A stretch of DNA of 64,000 nucleotides from Paenirhizobium naphthalenivorans. GTDB lineage: Bacteria; Pseudomonadota; Alphaproteobacteria; Rhizobiales; Rhizobiaceae. Location: contig NZ_BJZP01000001.1 of NCBI RefSeq assembly GCF_007992095.1, positions 1-64,000 of the forward strand, in the 5' to 3' direction. Positions 44,747 through 54,115 of this stretch are shown here, in pieces. The notes beneath the pieces are model-generated. The model saw only the letters and a list, made by a program, of their open reading frames with translations. It ran no database searches and had not been told where the DNA came from. Each line of letters starts with the position of its first letter. The stretch's first letter is position 1. Position numbers and translations under genes: made by a program.

Positions 44747-45814
44747 TCATCGCCTGTAGATCAGCCAGCTCTTGGTGAAGTCCTTCTTCATGCCGTCCTC
44801 GAAGATTTTTGTCCGATTGCGACCGGCATGCTTGGCGCAATACAGAGCGATGTCCGCTTTCGAGTAAAGTTCACCGGGGTCGTCGGCGCTGCCGGCCATG
44901 CAGAAGCCGAGCGAGAGGGTGATTGGACCATAATTGACGCCTGTTCGGGAATTCTTGAACGGCGTCGTCTCGAGCGCGCTGCGAACCCGCTCGCACATTT
45001 GATTGACCTCTTCGGCCGTGTTGCCGTCGATGATGATGGCAAATTCCTCGCCGCCGGTGCGGGCGACGAAGCAGTCCTTGCGGACATTGGCGCGGATCAC
45101 CGTGGCGACGGTGGCGAGGATCTTGTCGCCCACGGGATGACCATAGGTGTCGTTGATCTTCTTGAAATTGTCGATGTCGGCCAGCACCAGGGAGGTCAGT
45201 GGTGCGCTGGTGGAAGCATTGTATATCGATGCCAGACGTTCGTCGAAGGCGCGGCGATTGGCAATGCGCGTCAGCGAATCCGTATTGGCGATGCGCTTGT
45301 ACTCGTCCAGCTCCTTGCGGACCTGGTCCATTTCCTGGGACTTCTGAGTGACCTGTTCGACCGTTTGCTCGCCATGGGCCATGGTCGTGTCAGTGGCCTC
45401 GGTCAACAGCGTGATGGCGCTGCGCAGGATGTCGACGCTTGCCGTGTTCTTCGTATTGATGCGGCTGTAGGTCTCGCCGAGCAGCTTGTTGTAACTTTCG
45501 AGTGAAGTCTGCTCCTGTTTCAACAGATGCAGCAGGCCATCGAGTTCGGAGATGATCTTGGAATGGGCGTTCTCTATCACCCGGCTCTGGTGATTGCCGA
45601 AATACTGTTGGCCGAGTTCGTCGAGTTCTTCCTGAGTCGCCTTGCTGCCGAGCGCGGCAAGTTCTCTGGTCAGGGTCGGATTGGAGCCGATATAGGCTTC
45701 ATAGAACAGCTCATAATTCCGCGGAATAGGGGGGACGCCCATCGTGCGCATGGCATAGGTGATCTGCGCCGCGATGTCGGGAATCTGTGCCTTGGGCGTC
45801 GTTGCCGTGTTCAT
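44747..45814 (-). CDS. GGDEF-domain diguanylate cyclase
   Basis: 355 residues from ATG 45814 (GGAG lies 8 bases upstream). The N-terminal ~185 residues are helical (ITYAMRTMGVPPIPRNYELFYEAYIGSNPTLTRELAALGS...) with a coiled coil ending EQVTQKSQEMDQVRKELDEYKRIANTD, typical of soluble polar DGCs. The catalytic domain has LTRIANRRAFDERL, LADIDNFKKINDTYGHPVGD and the active site ARTGGEEFAIII. At the inhibitory-site position the sequence is RKDC, so the RxxD motif lacks its Asp and product inhibition may be absent. Makes cyclic di-GMP in the cytoplasm. Confidence 0.9.
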   Translation of the reverse strand: MNTATTPKAQIPDIAAQITYAMRTMGVPPIPRNYELFYEAYIGSNPTLTRELAALGSKATQEELDELGQQYFGNHQSRVIENAHSKIISELDGLLHLLKQEQTSLESYNKLLGETYSRINTKNTASVDILRSAITLLTEATDTTMAHGEQTVEQVTQKSQEMDQVRKELDEYKRIANTDSLTRIANRRAFDERLASIYNASTSAPLTSLVLADIDNFKKINDTYGHPVGDKILATVATVIRANVRKDCFVARTGGEEFAIIIDGNTAEEVNQMCERVRSALETTPFKNSRTGVNYGPITLSLGFCMAGSADDPGELYSKADIALYCAKHAGRNRTKIFEDGMKKDFTKSWLIYRR

Positions 45815-45987
45815 CGGCGAACTCCATTTGTCTGTCGGATCCACGATCCTTTTTGATAGTTAGACGGAAAATGTTTGAAAACATTTAAAGTCCGGAGTGC
45901 CAGAAATAGTCTGGTAATCTTTGCAGCCTCTGGGAGAAATGCCATAATCTATTGTTTTTAAATGTAAAAATTACCGCAAATAGAAAA

Positions 45988-46009
45988 GGACGGCGCATTG
46001 GCGCCGCCC
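45988..46009 (-). terminator. Terminator of the class I fumarase gene
   Basis: GGACGGCGC (45988-45996) and GCGCCGCCC (46001-46009) form a 9-bp stem with one mismatch and a 4-base loop. Read on the minus strand it lies 27 bases after the fumarase stop and is followed by TTTTCTATTTG. Confidence 0.65.
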
Positions 46010-46036
46010 CTTGTTGTTCATTTTTCTTCTGTTGGT

Positions 46037-47644
46037 TCAGCCCAGATTGAATTCCTGGAAGAAATCATTGCCCTTGTCGTCGGTGACGATAAAAGCCGGG
46101 AAATCCACGACTTCGATCTTCCAGACGGCTTCCATTCCGAGTTCCGGATACTCGAGAACCTCCACCTTCTTGATGCAGTCTTGGGCAAGGCGGGCGGCCG
46201 GACCACCAATGGAACCCAAGTAGAAGCCGCCATGTGTCTTGCAGGCTTCGCGCACGGCGCGCGAGCGGTTGCCCTTGGCCAGCATGACCATCGAACCGCC
46301 GAAGGACTGGAACTGGTCGACATAGCTGTCCATGCGGCCGGCCGTCGTCGGTCCGAAGGAGCCGGAGGCGTAGCCGGCCGGGGTCTTGGCCGGGCCGGCA
46401 TAGTAGACCGGGTGGTTCTTCAGGTATTCCGGCATACCTTCGCCCTTCTCCAGCCGCTCGCGAATCTTGGAGTGAGCGAGGTCGCGGGCGACGATGATCG
46501 TGCCGGTCAGCGACAGGCGCGTCTTGACCGGGTGCTTGGTCAACTCGGCAAGGATCGCGCTCATCGGCTGGTCGAGGTCGATCTTGACCACCGACGAGGA
46601 CAGTGCGGTCTCGTCGATTTCTGGCATGTACTTCGACGGATCGGTCTCGAGCTGTTCGATGTAGATGCCATCCTTGGTAATCTTGCCAAGTGCCTGGCGG
46701 TCGGCGGAACAGGAGACGCCAAGGCCGATGGGCAGCGAAGCGCCGTGACGGGGCAGGCGGATCACCCGGACGTCGTGACAGAAATACTTGCCGCCGAACT
46801 GGGCGCCGACGCCGAGCGACTGAGTCAGCTTGTGGATTTCCTTTTCCATCTCCAGATCGCGGAAAGCGTGGCCGCTTTCCGAACCTTCAGTCGGCAGGCT
46901 GTCGAGATAGCGGGCGGACGCGAGCTTGACCGTCTTCAGGTTCATCTCGGCCGACAGACCGCCGATGACGATCGCCAGGTGGTAAGGAGGGCAGGCGGCT
47001 GTGCCGAGCGACAGGATCTTGTCCTTGAGGAAGTCGATCATCCGGTCGTGGGTGAGCAGCGAGGGTGTGCCTTGGTAGAGGAAGGTCTTGTTGGCGGAGC
47101 CGCCGCCCTTGGCCATGAACAGGAACTTGTAGGCGTCCTCGCCTTCCTCGTAGATGTCGATCTGCGCCGGCAGGTTGGTCTTGGTGTTCTTTTCCTCGAA
47201 CATCTTGAGCGGCGCGAGTTGCGAATAACGCAGGTTCTTATGCTCGTAGGCATCCATTACACCCTTGGCCAGCGCCGCATCGTCGCCGCCTTCGGTCCAG
47301 ACCTTGCGGCCTTTCTTCGCCATGATGATCGCCGTGCCGGTATCCTGGCACATCGGCAACACGCCGCCCGCTGCGATATTGGCGTTCTTCAAGAGGTCGT
47401 AGGCGACGAAGCGGTCATTGTCGGTCGCTTCCGGATCCTGAAGGATCGAGGCGAGCTGCTTGAGGTGGCCGGGGCGCAGCAGATGGTTGATGTCGGCAAA
47501 TGCCGTCTCGGCGAGCAGGCGCAGGCCCTCCGGATCGACGGTCAGGACCTCCTGGCTCTTGAACGTGTCGACGGACACGTAGTCGGAGGAAATCTTGCGA
47601 TAAGGGGTGGTGTCTTCGCCAAGGGGAAAGAGAGCGTCAGCCAT
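46037..47644 (-). CDS. fumA: Fumarate hydratase class I, [4Fe-4S]
   Basis: 535 residues with both halves of class I fumarase in one chain (alpha region then beta region), as in FumA/FumB. Landmarks: [17 protein letters not shown] (cluster Cys), [65 protein letters not shown] (further Cys) and the C-terminal [31 protein letters not shown]. It interconverts fumarate and malate in the TCA cycle and is oxygen- and iron-sensitive. An Irr-box-like palindrome lies 63-79 bases before the start. A class II enzyme is encoded close by. Confidence 0.95.
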   Translation of the reverse strand: MADALFPLGEDTTPYRKISSDYVSVDTFKSQEVLTVDPEGLRLLAETAFADINHLLRPGHLKQLASILQDPEATDNDRFVAYDLLKNANIAAGGVLPMCQDTGTAIIMAKKGRKVWTEGGDDAALAKGVMDAYEHKNLRYSQLAPLKMFEEKNTKTNLPAQIDIYEEGEDAYKFLFMAKGGGSANKTFLYQGTPSLLTHDRMIDFLKDKILSLGTAACPPYHLAIVIGGLSAEMNLKTVKLASARYLDSLPTEGSESGHAFRDLEMEKEIHKLTQSLGVGAQFGGKYFCHDVRVIRLPRHGASLPIGLGVSCSADRQALGKITKDGIYIEQLETDPSKYMPEIDETALSSSVVKIDLDQPMSAILAELTKHPVKTRLSLTGTIIVARDLAHSKIRERLEKGEGMPEYLKNHPVYYAGPAKTPAGYASGSFGPTTAGRMDSYVDQFQSFGGSMVMLAKGNRSRAVREACKTHGGFYLGSIGGPAARLAQDCIKKVEVLEYPELGMEAVWKIEVVDFPAFIVTDDKGNDFFQEFNLG

Positions 47645-47706
47645 CAGTCAAAAGCCTTTCGGAGGCGGGTTGTCGGATGGCCGTGGTTTAAGAGGCGGAG
47701 GTCGGT

Positions 47707-47723
47707 TTTGCAATCATTCTAAA
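47707..47723 (-). promoter_or_regulatory. Irr-box (iron control element)-like palindrome before the class I fumarase
   Basis: On the minus strand the sequence reads TTTAGAA-TGA-TTGCAAA. It matches the rhizobial ICE/Irr-box TTTAGAA-N3-TTCTAAA at 12 of 14 positions, with one half perfect. It is 63 bases upstream of the fumarase start and 99 bases before the divergent gene. It suggests Irr-dependent control by iron and haem status of this iron-sulfur enzyme. Confidence 0.5.
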
Positions 47724-47821
47724 GCTTATGCTTGCTGCCATTTTTCGCTTATTAGATAGGATCCCATCTAGTAGCTTTGGTTTCGCGGGTGCCGCTTATC
47801 GAGATTGGTGAGGAGCCTTTC

Positions 47822-48385
47822 ATGGATTTCAAACTGGTATTCGATGGCGATCTTCGACCACATCAACAGATAGGCCTGAAAGAGATTAATCAAATAAGGA
47901 GGGAGCTTGCGCCTCAAATAAGAGCCGCTTGGTCATATCCGCCGTTGAGTGATGTGCTTCATTGGAAAGATGAACAACGTGATGCCGCTCAGCTTACTTG
48001 TCGGATGACAATCGACGGGGTCCTCTTTATTCCAATGATCTCTGCCAAAACCAGCCTTTTTGCCGAAATCGACGTCCTCTTATTGAGGGCGCAGGCCCCC
48101 GGCAGATTGATCTCGAACCATGGTGACATTGACAACCGTCTTAAGACGCTCCTTGACGCACTAAGGGTTCCCTCAAAAGACCAAGTCCAGAAGTTAAAGG
48201 CATGCAATGCGTTCGACGATGAACCCCAATATTGTCTGCTGGAGGACGACAATCTTGTTACAAAGCTAAGCGTATCGACCGACAGATTGCTTGGTGAGCC
48301 TCATGGCAGCCAACGGACACTTGCCGTCCTCAGCATTCGTGCAAAGCCGTCTCGAGTGGTTTGGGACAACCTCGGATTCACGTGA
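47822..48385 (+). CDS. RusA-like endodeoxyribonuclease family protein (orphan, low GC)
   Basis: 187 residues from ATG 47822 (GAGGAGCC precedes it). The segment HGDIDNRLKTLLDALRVPS, followed about 30 residues later by CLLEDDNLVTKLSVS, mirrors RusA Holliday-junction resolvases, which read D-x-D-N-x-x-K-x-x-x-D-x-L and then an Asp pair before beta strands. In RusA these acidic residues bind the catalytic metal. Length is greater than RusA (about 120), with an extra N-terminal part (VFDGDLRPHQQIGLKEINQIRRELAPQIRAAWS). Base composition is visibly richer in A+T than the neighbours. It sits alone between two minus-strand fumarase genes and ends 7 bases from fumC, with no phage genes nearby. Acquisition by transfer is likely; function is inferred only from the motif. 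Confidence 0.65.
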   Translation: MDFKLVFDGDLRPHQQIGLKEINQIRRELAPQIRAAWSYPPLSDVLHWKDEQRDAAQLTCRMTIDGVLFIPMISAKTSLFAEIDVLLLRAQAPGRLISNHGDIDNRLKTLLDALRVPSKDQVQKLKACNAFDDEPQYCLLEDDNLVTKLSVSTDRLLGEPHGSQRTLAVLSIRAKPSRVVWDNLGFT

Positions 48386-48392
48386 GCCGCTC

Positions 48393-49784
48393 TCACTTCG
48401 GTCCGATCATCAGCTCCGGCCGCACCAGTTCGTCGAACTCCTCGTTGCTGAGATAGCCGCCGCCGACCGCTTCCTGGCGCAGCGTCGTGCCGTTCTTGTG
48501 GGCGGTCTTGGCGATCTTGGCGCAGGTGTCGTAGCCGAGACGGGTGTTCAGCGCCGTGACCAGCATCAGCGAGTTTTCCACGCCCTTGCGGATATTGTCC
48601 TCGCGCGCCTTGATGCCGGTCACGCAATTGTCGGTGAACGAACGCGCCGCGTCGCCGAGCAGTTGCACCGACTGCAGGAAATTGTAGGCCATCATCGGAT
48701 TGTAGACGTTCAGCTCGAAATGGCCCTGGCTACCGGCGAAGGTGATCGCCGCCTGATTGCCGAAGATGTGGGCGCAGACCTGGGTGAGGGCCTCCGATTG
48801 GGTCGGGTTGACCTTGCCCGGCATGATCGACGAGCCAGGTTCGTTCTCGGGCAGGGCCAGCTCGCCAAGGCCGGCGCGGGGGCCGGAGCCGAGAAATCGG
48901 ATGTCGTTGGCGATTTTGAAGCAGGCGGCCGCTGCGGCATTGATCGCGCCGTGGGAAAAGACCATGGCGTCATGGGAGGCCAGCGCCTCGAACTTGTTGG
49001 GCGCCGTGACGAAGGGCAGGCCGGTGATCTTGGCGATCTCCTCGGCCACCTTTTCGGCAAAACCGATGGGGGCGTTCAGGCCAGTGCCGACGGCGGTGCC
49101 TCCTTGGGCGAGTTCGTACAAACCGGGCAGCGTCAGCTCGATCCGCTTGATCGCCGAGGCGACCTGGGCGGCATAGCCGGAGAATTCCTGGCCGAGCGTC
49201 AGGGGGGTGGCATCCTGGGTGTGGGTGCGGCCGATCTTGATGATATGGGCGAAGGATTTCGCCTTGGCGTCAAGGGCCTGGTGCAGGTGCTTCAGATTGG
49301 GAATGAGGTGGCGGACGATCTGTTCGGCGCAGGCGATGTGCATGGCCGTCGGATAGGTGTCGTTCGAAGACTGGCTCATGTTGACATGGTCGTTGGGGTG
49401 AACGGGCTTCTTCGAGCCCATCACGCCGCCAAGCATCTCGATTGCCCGGTTGGAAATCACCTCGTTGGCATTCATGTTCGACTGGGTGCCGGATCCGGTC
49501 TGCCAGACGACGAGGGGGAAATGGTCGTCGAGCTTGCCGTCGATCACCTCCTGCGCCGCCGCAACGATCACTTCGCCGAGGTTGGGGTCAAGGCCGCCGA
49601 GTGCCATGTTGGCCCGCGCGGCGGCCTGCTTGACGATGCCGAGCGCATGCACGACCGAAAGGGGCTGCTTCTCCCAGCCGATCTTGAAGTTGCCACGGGA
49701 TCGCTCGGCCTGTGCGCCCCAGTAACGGTCGGCTGCCACCTCGATCGGGCCGAAGGTGTCGGTTTCGCTGCGGGTATTGCTCAT
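48393..49784 (-). CDS. fumC: Fumarate hydratase class II
   Basis: 463 residues, normal for FumC. Motifs: [77 protein letters not shown] (catalytic His region) and the superfamily signature [18 protein letters not shown] homotetrameric, iron-independent enzyme that catalyses the same TCA-cycle step as FumA. Having both enzymes allows the cycle to run when iron is short or oxidants damage the cluster. Confidence 0.97.
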   Translation of the reverse strand: MSNTRSETDTFGPIEVAADRYWGAQAERSRGNFKIGWEKQPLSVVHALGIVKQAAARANMALGGLDPNLGEVIVAAAQEVIDGKLDDHFPLVVWQTGSGTQSNMNANEVISNRAIEMLGGVMGSKKPVHPNDHVNMSQSSNDTYPTAMHIACAEQIVRHLIPNLKHLHQALDAKAKSFAHIIKIGRTHTQDATPLTLGQEFSGYAAQVASAIKRIELTLPGLYELAQGGTAVGTGLNAPIGFAEKVAEEIAKITGLPFVTAPNKFEALASHDAMVFSHGAINAAAAACFKIANDIRFLGSGPRAGLGELALPENEPGSSIMPGKVNPTQSEALTQVCAHIFGNQAAITFAGSQGHFELNVYNPMMAYNFLQSVQLLGDAARSFTDNCVTGIKAREDNIRKGVENSLMLVTALNTRLGYDTCAKIAKTAHKNGTTLRQEAVGGGYLSNEEFDELVRPELMIGPK

Positions 49785-49939
49785 AGTCTCGAGACCTTGT
49801 TGTTGGTTTCTGGCGATAGGGGATATTTAGCCCTCGATCAGGCCGCTGCAATGTCTGTTCCATTAATTGAAAAAGCTACTCATGTTAATTTCTCGGAAGC
49901 CTCCCTTGAAAACTTCGACAATTCATGATTTATGGAAAT

Positions 49940-50272
49940 ATGAATACGAAACAGACACTCGATGCGCTTTCGGCGCTTGGTCATGACGGACGGCTGGCGA
50001 TTTTCCGGCTGCTGGTGCGTCACGCGCCGGATGGTCTCAACGCGGGCGAGATTGCGTCCGCGCTCAATTTTCGTGCCAACACGCTGTCGGCCAATCTCAC
50101 CGTGCTCGCCAATGCCGGGCTGGTCAGCGGCGAGCGGGAGGGGCGCCATATCCGTTACCGGGCTGATCTCGACGCAATGCGTGCGCTGATGGCCTTCCTG
50201 CTTGAGGACTGCTGCGGCGGCTCCGCCGACATTTGCCGTCCGATTCTCGATGAAATCACCTGTCGTTGCTAG
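49940..50272 (+). CDS. arsR: ArsR-family metalloregulator of the ars operon
   Basis: 110 residues from ATG 49940 (ATG 49925 is also in frame). ArsR winged helix: ALSALGHDGRLAIFRLLVRHAPDGLNAGEIASALNFRANTLSANLTVLANAGLVSGEREGRHIRYRADLD. The C-terminus LLEDCCGGSADICRPILDEITCRC is Cys-rich; the CC pair and nearby Cys probably bind arsenite, rather than the CVC motif in the recognition helix of the E. coli type. Represses the arsC-acr3 genes directly downstream until arsenic binds. Confidence 0.9.
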   Translation: MNTKQTLDALSALGHDGRLAIFRLLVRHAPDGLNAGEIASALNFRANTLSANLTVLANAGLVSGEREGRHIRYRADLDAMRALMAFLLEDCCGGSADICRPILDEITCRC

Positions 50273-50283
50273 AGGCTTCTTTA

Positions 50284-50778
50284 ATGACACAAGATCATTT
50301 TAATGTTCTGTTCCTGTGCACCGGCAATTCGGCGCGTTCCATCCTCGCCGAGTCCTGCCTTAATCGTGAGGGGCGGGGACGTTTCACCGCCTATTCCGCT
50401 GGCTCGCATCCCAAGGGTGAGGTTCATCCGATGGCGATCGAGCTCCTGAAGCGGGCAAATTACGATACATCTGGCCTGCGCTCGAAAAGCTGGGAGGAGT
50501 TTGCCGTGCCCTGTGCACCGAAGATGGATTTCGTCTTCACGGTCTGCGACGCGGCCGCCGCCGAGGCTTGCCCGGTTTGGCCAGGGCAGCCGATGACCGC
50601 CCATTGGGGTGTTCCTGATCCTGCGGCGGTGGAAGGGTCCGACACTGAAAAGGCACTCGCTTTCGCCGATGCCTACCGCATGCTCAACAATCGCATTTCG
50701 ATTTTCGTCAACCTGCCGATCGCCAGCCTCGACAGGTTGGCGCTGCAGAAACGGCTGACCGATATCGGTCAAGCCTGA
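50284..50778 (+). CDS. arsC: Arsenate reductase, low-molecular-weight phosphatase type
   Basis: 164 residues from ATG 50284 (GAGG lies 8 bases upstream). Fold-defining loop [17 protein letters not shown], the Cx5R anion site of LMW protein tyrosine phosphatase-type reductases. Later Cys residues ([29 protein letters not shown]) provide the resolving thiols. It reduces arsenate to arsenite using thioredoxin or glutathione/glutaredoxin. It lies 11 bases after arsR and 44 before acr3. Confidence 0.93.
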   Translation: MTQDHFNVLFLCTGNSARSILAESCLNREGRGRFTAYSAGSHPKGEVHPMAIELLKRANYDTSGLRSKSWEEFAVPCAPKMDFVFTVCDAAAAEACPVWPGQPMTAHWGVPDPAAVEGSDTEKALAFADAYRMLNNRISIFVNLPIASLDRLALQKRLTDIGQA

Positions 50779-50822
50779 GGCCGTATTTCCGTCTACTATC
50801 TGCCAACGATCGGTTTTCCATC

Positions 50823-51869
50823 ATGTCCTCTGCCTCGGCTGCATCTCCGCTCGGCTTTTTCGAGCGCTATCTGTCGCTCTGGGTCGCCCTTTGCATCGCC
50901 GCAGGTGTCGGTCTGGGGCTTTCCTTTTCCGGCGTTTTCCAAGCGATCGCCGGGATCGAATATGCGAACGTCAACCTCGTCGTGGCGCTGCTGATTTGGG
51001 TGATGATCTATCCGATGATGGTCAGCATCGACTTCGCTTCGCTGAAGGACGTCGGGCGCAAGCCCAAGGGGCTTTGCGTGACACTGGTGGTCAACTGGCT
51101 GGTCAAGCCCTTCACCATGGCGCTGCTCGGGATACTGTTCTTCAAGTATGTCTTCGTCGGGCTCGTCGCGCCGCAGGATGCCAAGGAATATATCGCCGGG
51201 ATGATCTTGCTCGGCGTCGCGCCCTGCACGGCCATGGTCTTTGTCTGGAGCCAGTTGGTCAGGGGGGATGCGAACTACACACTGGTGCAGGTCTCGATCA
51301 ACGACCTGGTGATGGTGGTCGCGTTCGCCCCGATCGCCGCTTTCCTGCTTGGCGTCACCGAGGTCGTCGTGCCCTGGGAGACCTTGCTGCTCTCGGTCGT
51401 ACTCTACGTCGTGATCCCGCTCGCTGCCGGCTATGCCACTCGACGTCGGCTGGATGCCCGCCATGACGGGCAAGCCGTCGCGCGTTTCACCGCAGCGCTC
51501 AAGCCGTTCTCGATTGTCGGCCTGCTGGCGACGGTCGTGCTGCTCTTCGGCTTCCAGGCCGAAACGATTGTTGCCTCGCCCGTCGTGATCGTGCTGATCG
51601 CCGTGCCACTGCTCTTGCAGAATGTTCTGATTTTCGCTGTCGCCTACGGCTGGGCCTATCTGTGGCGCTTGCCGCATAGTGTCGCGGCGCCTGCAGCCCT
51701 GATCGGCACGTCGAATTTCTTCGAGCTTGCCGTTGCCGTTGCCATCAGCCTTTTCGGTCTGAACTCCGGTGCGGCTCTGGCGACTGTCGTCGGCGTATTG
51801 GTCGAGGTTCCGGCCATGCTGGCGCTGGTGGCTTTCGCCAATCGCACGCGGCGCTATTTTCCGGTTTGA
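50823..51869 (+). CDS. acr3: Arsenite efflux permease, ACR3 family
   Basis: 348 residues with ten transmembrane helices. ACR3 features: [83 protein letters not shown] (the essential Cys in [11 protein letters not shown]) and [20 protein letters not shown]. It exports arsenite formed by ArsC. Last gene of the arsR-arsC-acr3 operon. Confidence 0.95.
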   Translation: MSSASAASPLGFFERYLSLWVALCIAAGVGLGLSFSGVFQAIAGIEYANVNLVVALLIWVMIYPMMVSIDFASLKDVGRKPKGLCVTLVVNWLVKPFTMALLGILFFKYVFVGLVAPQDAKEYIAGMILLGVAPCTAMVFVWSQLVRGDANYTLVQVSINDLVMVVAFAPIAAFLLGVTEVVVPWETLLLSVVLYVVIPLAAGYATRRRLDARHDGQAVARFTAALKPFSIVGLLATVVLLFGFQAETIVASPVVIVLIAVPLLLQNVLIFAVAYGWAYLWRLPHSVAAPAALIGTSNFFELAVAVAISLFGLNSGAALATVVGVLVEVPAMLALVAFANRTRRYFPV

Positions 51870-52196
51870 TGCGTATGAGGCGGTGAGCTGTGTGGGCCGT
51901 GTCATATTTGGCACGTGTCCTTGCTAAAATGCGCGACGGCTCTTGACCATTCTCGGCTGGTCCGCAGCTTGGCTGCGGTCGGTAAAGGAAAATTTAACGA
52001 GTATTTTCATTAAAGTCCGCACAGATGCCGGCAATTCGGCATTGGCGGATTCACGTAGAATTGAAATCGCTCGGCTTCGTTGGCGAAGCGCCAGCAACTT
52101 TTCAATGATATGCCTTTGGGCTAGTGAAACGCGCCATGAATGGCGGCGGCCTCCGGTGCGCTGCTTCGCGACGACAGATCTGGAACGAGTGCGAGA
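51870..52196. other. Gene-free region before the L,D-transpeptidase gene
   Basis: There are 327 bases between acr3 and the transpeptidase gene. Open frames here lack family resemblance or a plausible ribosome binding site. No terminator with a T tract is obvious after acr3. AAAGGAAAATTTAACGAG near 51984-52001 is the most AT-rich patch and may be part of a promoter. Confidence 0.45.
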
Positions 52197-54071
52197 ATGA
52201 AAAACTATACAAAGATCGCAGCAACAACGGCGCTTGCTGCGATAACGGCCTTCAGCGCCCTGCCGCGGGCGTCCGAGGCAGCCACGCTTCTCGATCTGCT
52301 GCGCGGTGGTCCGGGCAAGACCAGCCAGAAGTCCGGCATGAGCACGATCATCGAGCCACAGGCTCGAGGCGGGCTTGAAATGGGTGATCCGGAGCCGCTG
52401 CCCAAGGTTGCCGGCCCACGCTACTATACTTACAAGGCCGAGGCGACGCGCGCCATTGTGCTCAAGGCTTCGGCTGCGCTTGCTGGCCCGAATACGGATA
52501 ATGCGACGCCCACCGTTACCACCGACCTGCCACAGGTGCGCCGCTTCCTTGGCGATGCCGGCGTCCGGGCGCCCGATGAGGTCGCCAAGGCGGTTGAGGC
52601 CTATTACAACGACGGAAAGCCGCTCATCTGGGTGAACGAGACCGGTATCACCGAGCGCGCGCGTCAGGCCGTCGCGGGGCTCGCGGCTGCCGACACAGTC
52701 GGGCTGACGCCAGAGGACTATGTCGTGGCGCTGCCGGTGCAGGCTGGCGAACCGTCCGACCCGGACAGGCTCGCCCGCGATCTCGCCCGGTTCGAAGTGG
52801 CGCTCTCGGCCAAGCTTTTGACCTATGCCATCGACACGGCGCGCGGGCGGATCGATCCGAACGGGATTTCCGGCTATCACGACTTCAAGCGCAAGACGGT
52901 CAATCTCAAGCCGGTGCTCAACATGCTGCGGCTCAGCCCCGATGTCGCCGCCTATCTGCGCTCCCGCGATCCGGATAATAGCCAGTTCCAGGCGATGAAG
53001 GCGGAGCTGGCGCGACTGCGCGCGGCGGACAGCCAGGCAGGTGCCCAGATTGAGATTGCGCCCGGAACGCTGCTGAAGCCCGGCCAGAGCAACCCGGAGC
53101 TCGCCAATATTCTGGCGGTGATCAAGGCTGTGGGTTCCGAGGATCTGAAGACCGAACATGGTGCCGTTCTGGCCACCTATGCGGGGACGCCCGATTATGC
53201 GCCGGAACTCGTGGCAGTGGTCGAAGCCTTCCAGAAAGAAAAGGGCCTGAAGCCGGACGGAGTCGTCGGGCGCGCGACGATCAGGGCGCTTACGGGCCAT
53301 AGCAATGCCGAGAAGATCGACAAGCTGGTGATCGCGATGGAAGAGCTGCGCTGGTTGCCGGATGATCTCGGCGCGCGCTATGTCTTCATCAATCAGCCGG
53401 CATACACCGCCTACTACATCAACGAAGGCCGTGAACAGGTGGCGATGCGGGTGGTTGTGGGGTCTAAGTCCAACCAGACCTATTTCTTCCAGGACCAGAT
53501 CGAGACCGTCGAGTTCAATCCCTATTGGGGGGTGCCGAAGTCTATCATTATCAATGAGATGCTCCCGAAGCTGCGCCGTGACCCGTCTTATCTCGACCGT
53601 CTTGGCTACGAGGTCAGCCACCAGGGCCGCAAGGTGTCGTCCACCCAGATCGACTGGAACACGACGCACAGCGTAGACGTGCGCCAGCCGCCGGGCGGTG
53701 ACAATGCGCTTGGCGAGCTGAAGATCCTGTTCCCCAATTCGCATGCCATCTACATGCACGACACGCCGTCGAAGAGCTTTTTCAAACGTGACATGCGGGC
53801 ACTCAGCCACGGCTGTGTTCGTCTTGCGGAGCCGCGCGTCATGGCGGCGGCCGTGATGGGGACGACGACGTCAGAAATCGCCAAGCAGATAGCGTCGGGC
53901 CAGAACCGCGCGGTCCAGGTGCCGCAGAAGGTCCCTGTCTATGTGTCCTATTTCACCGCCTGGCCGAACAAGAACGGCACGATCGAGTATTTCGATGACG
54001 TCTACGGCCGCGACGACGCGACCCGCAAGGCCATCACGATAACCAGCGCCGCGCGCGCGCCGCGCAGCTGA
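52197..54071 (+). CDS. L,D-transpeptidase, YcbB/LdtD-like
   Basis: 624 residues from ATG 52197, with signal peptide MKNYTKIAATTALAAITAFSALPRASEA. The N-terminal scaffold region (VRRFLGDAGVRAPDEVAKAVEAYYNDGKPLIWVNETG) is followed by a peptidoglycan-binding domain near ELVAVVEAFQKEKGLKPDGVVGRATIRALTG. The C-terminal YkuD catalytic domain has YTAYYINEGREQVAMRVVVGS, PYWGVPKSIIINEMLP, IYMHDTPSKSFF and the active-site RALSHGCVRL (Cys nucleophile, His). It forms 3,3 cross-links in peptidoglycan or attaches proteins; in rhizobiales such enzymes are important for polar growth. Ends in a strong terminator. Confidence 0.93.
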   Translation: MKNYTKIAATTALAAITAFSALPRASEAATLLDLLRGGPGKTSQKSGMSTIIEPQARGGLEMGDPEPLPKVAGPRYYTYKAEATRAIVLKASAALAGPNTDNATPTVTTDLPQVRRFLGDAGVRAPDEVAKAVEAYYNDGKPLIWVNETGITERARQAVAGLAAADTVGLTPEDYVVALPVQAGEPSDPDRLARDLARFEVALSAKLLTYAIDTARGRIDPNGISGYHDFKRKTVNLKPVLNMLRLSPDVAAYLRSRDPDNSQFQAMKAELARLRAADSQAGAQIEIAPGTLLKPGQSNPELANILAVIKAVGSEDLKTEHGAVLATYAGTPDYAPELVAVVEAFQKEKGLKPDGVVGRATIRALTGHSNAEKIDKLVIAMEELRWLPDDLGARYVFINQPAYTAYYINEGREQVAMRVVVGSKSNQTYFFQDQIETVEFNPYWGVPKSIIINEMLPKLRRDPSYLDRLGYEVSHQGRKVSSTQIDWNTTHSVDVRQPPGGDNALGELKILFPNSHAIYMHDTPSKSFFKRDMRALSHGCVRLAEPRVMAAAVMGTTTSEIAKQIASGQNRAVQVPQKVPVYVSYFTAWPNKNGTIEYFDDVYGRDDATRKAITITSAARAPRS

Positions 54072-54076
54072 TCAGG

Positions 54077-54105
54077 AAAAAGGCGGGTTCAAGATCCGCC
54101 TTTTT
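54077..54105 (+). terminator. Strong bidirectional terminator
   Basis: AAAAAGGCGG (54077-54086) and CCGCCTTTTT (54096-54105) pair over 10 bp with a 9-base loop, giving T runs on both strands. It lies 5 bases after the transpeptidase stop and 10 after the end of the convergent gph gene. Confidence 0.9.
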
Positions 54106-54115
54106 CGTTCCCGTC

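Noticed and set aside
44737..44756. Terminator between the M15 peptidase and the diguanylate cyclase
   Set aside because: CAGGCGA/TCGCCTG makes a 7-bp stem, but it overlaps the end of the cyclase coding region and has no T run on either side.
45998..47722. A 574-residue plus-strand frame over the class I fumarase
   Set aside because: Antisense to a gene with all class I fumarase motifs; no domain or ribosome binding site of its own.
48291..49928. A 545-residue plus-strand frame over fumC
   Set aside because: Antisense shadow of fumC, which carries the class II signature. The shadow has no recognisable motif.
51924..53810. A 628-residue minus-strand frame over the L,D-transpeptidase
   Set aside because: Antisense to a gene with signal peptide, YkuD active site and a strong terminator.
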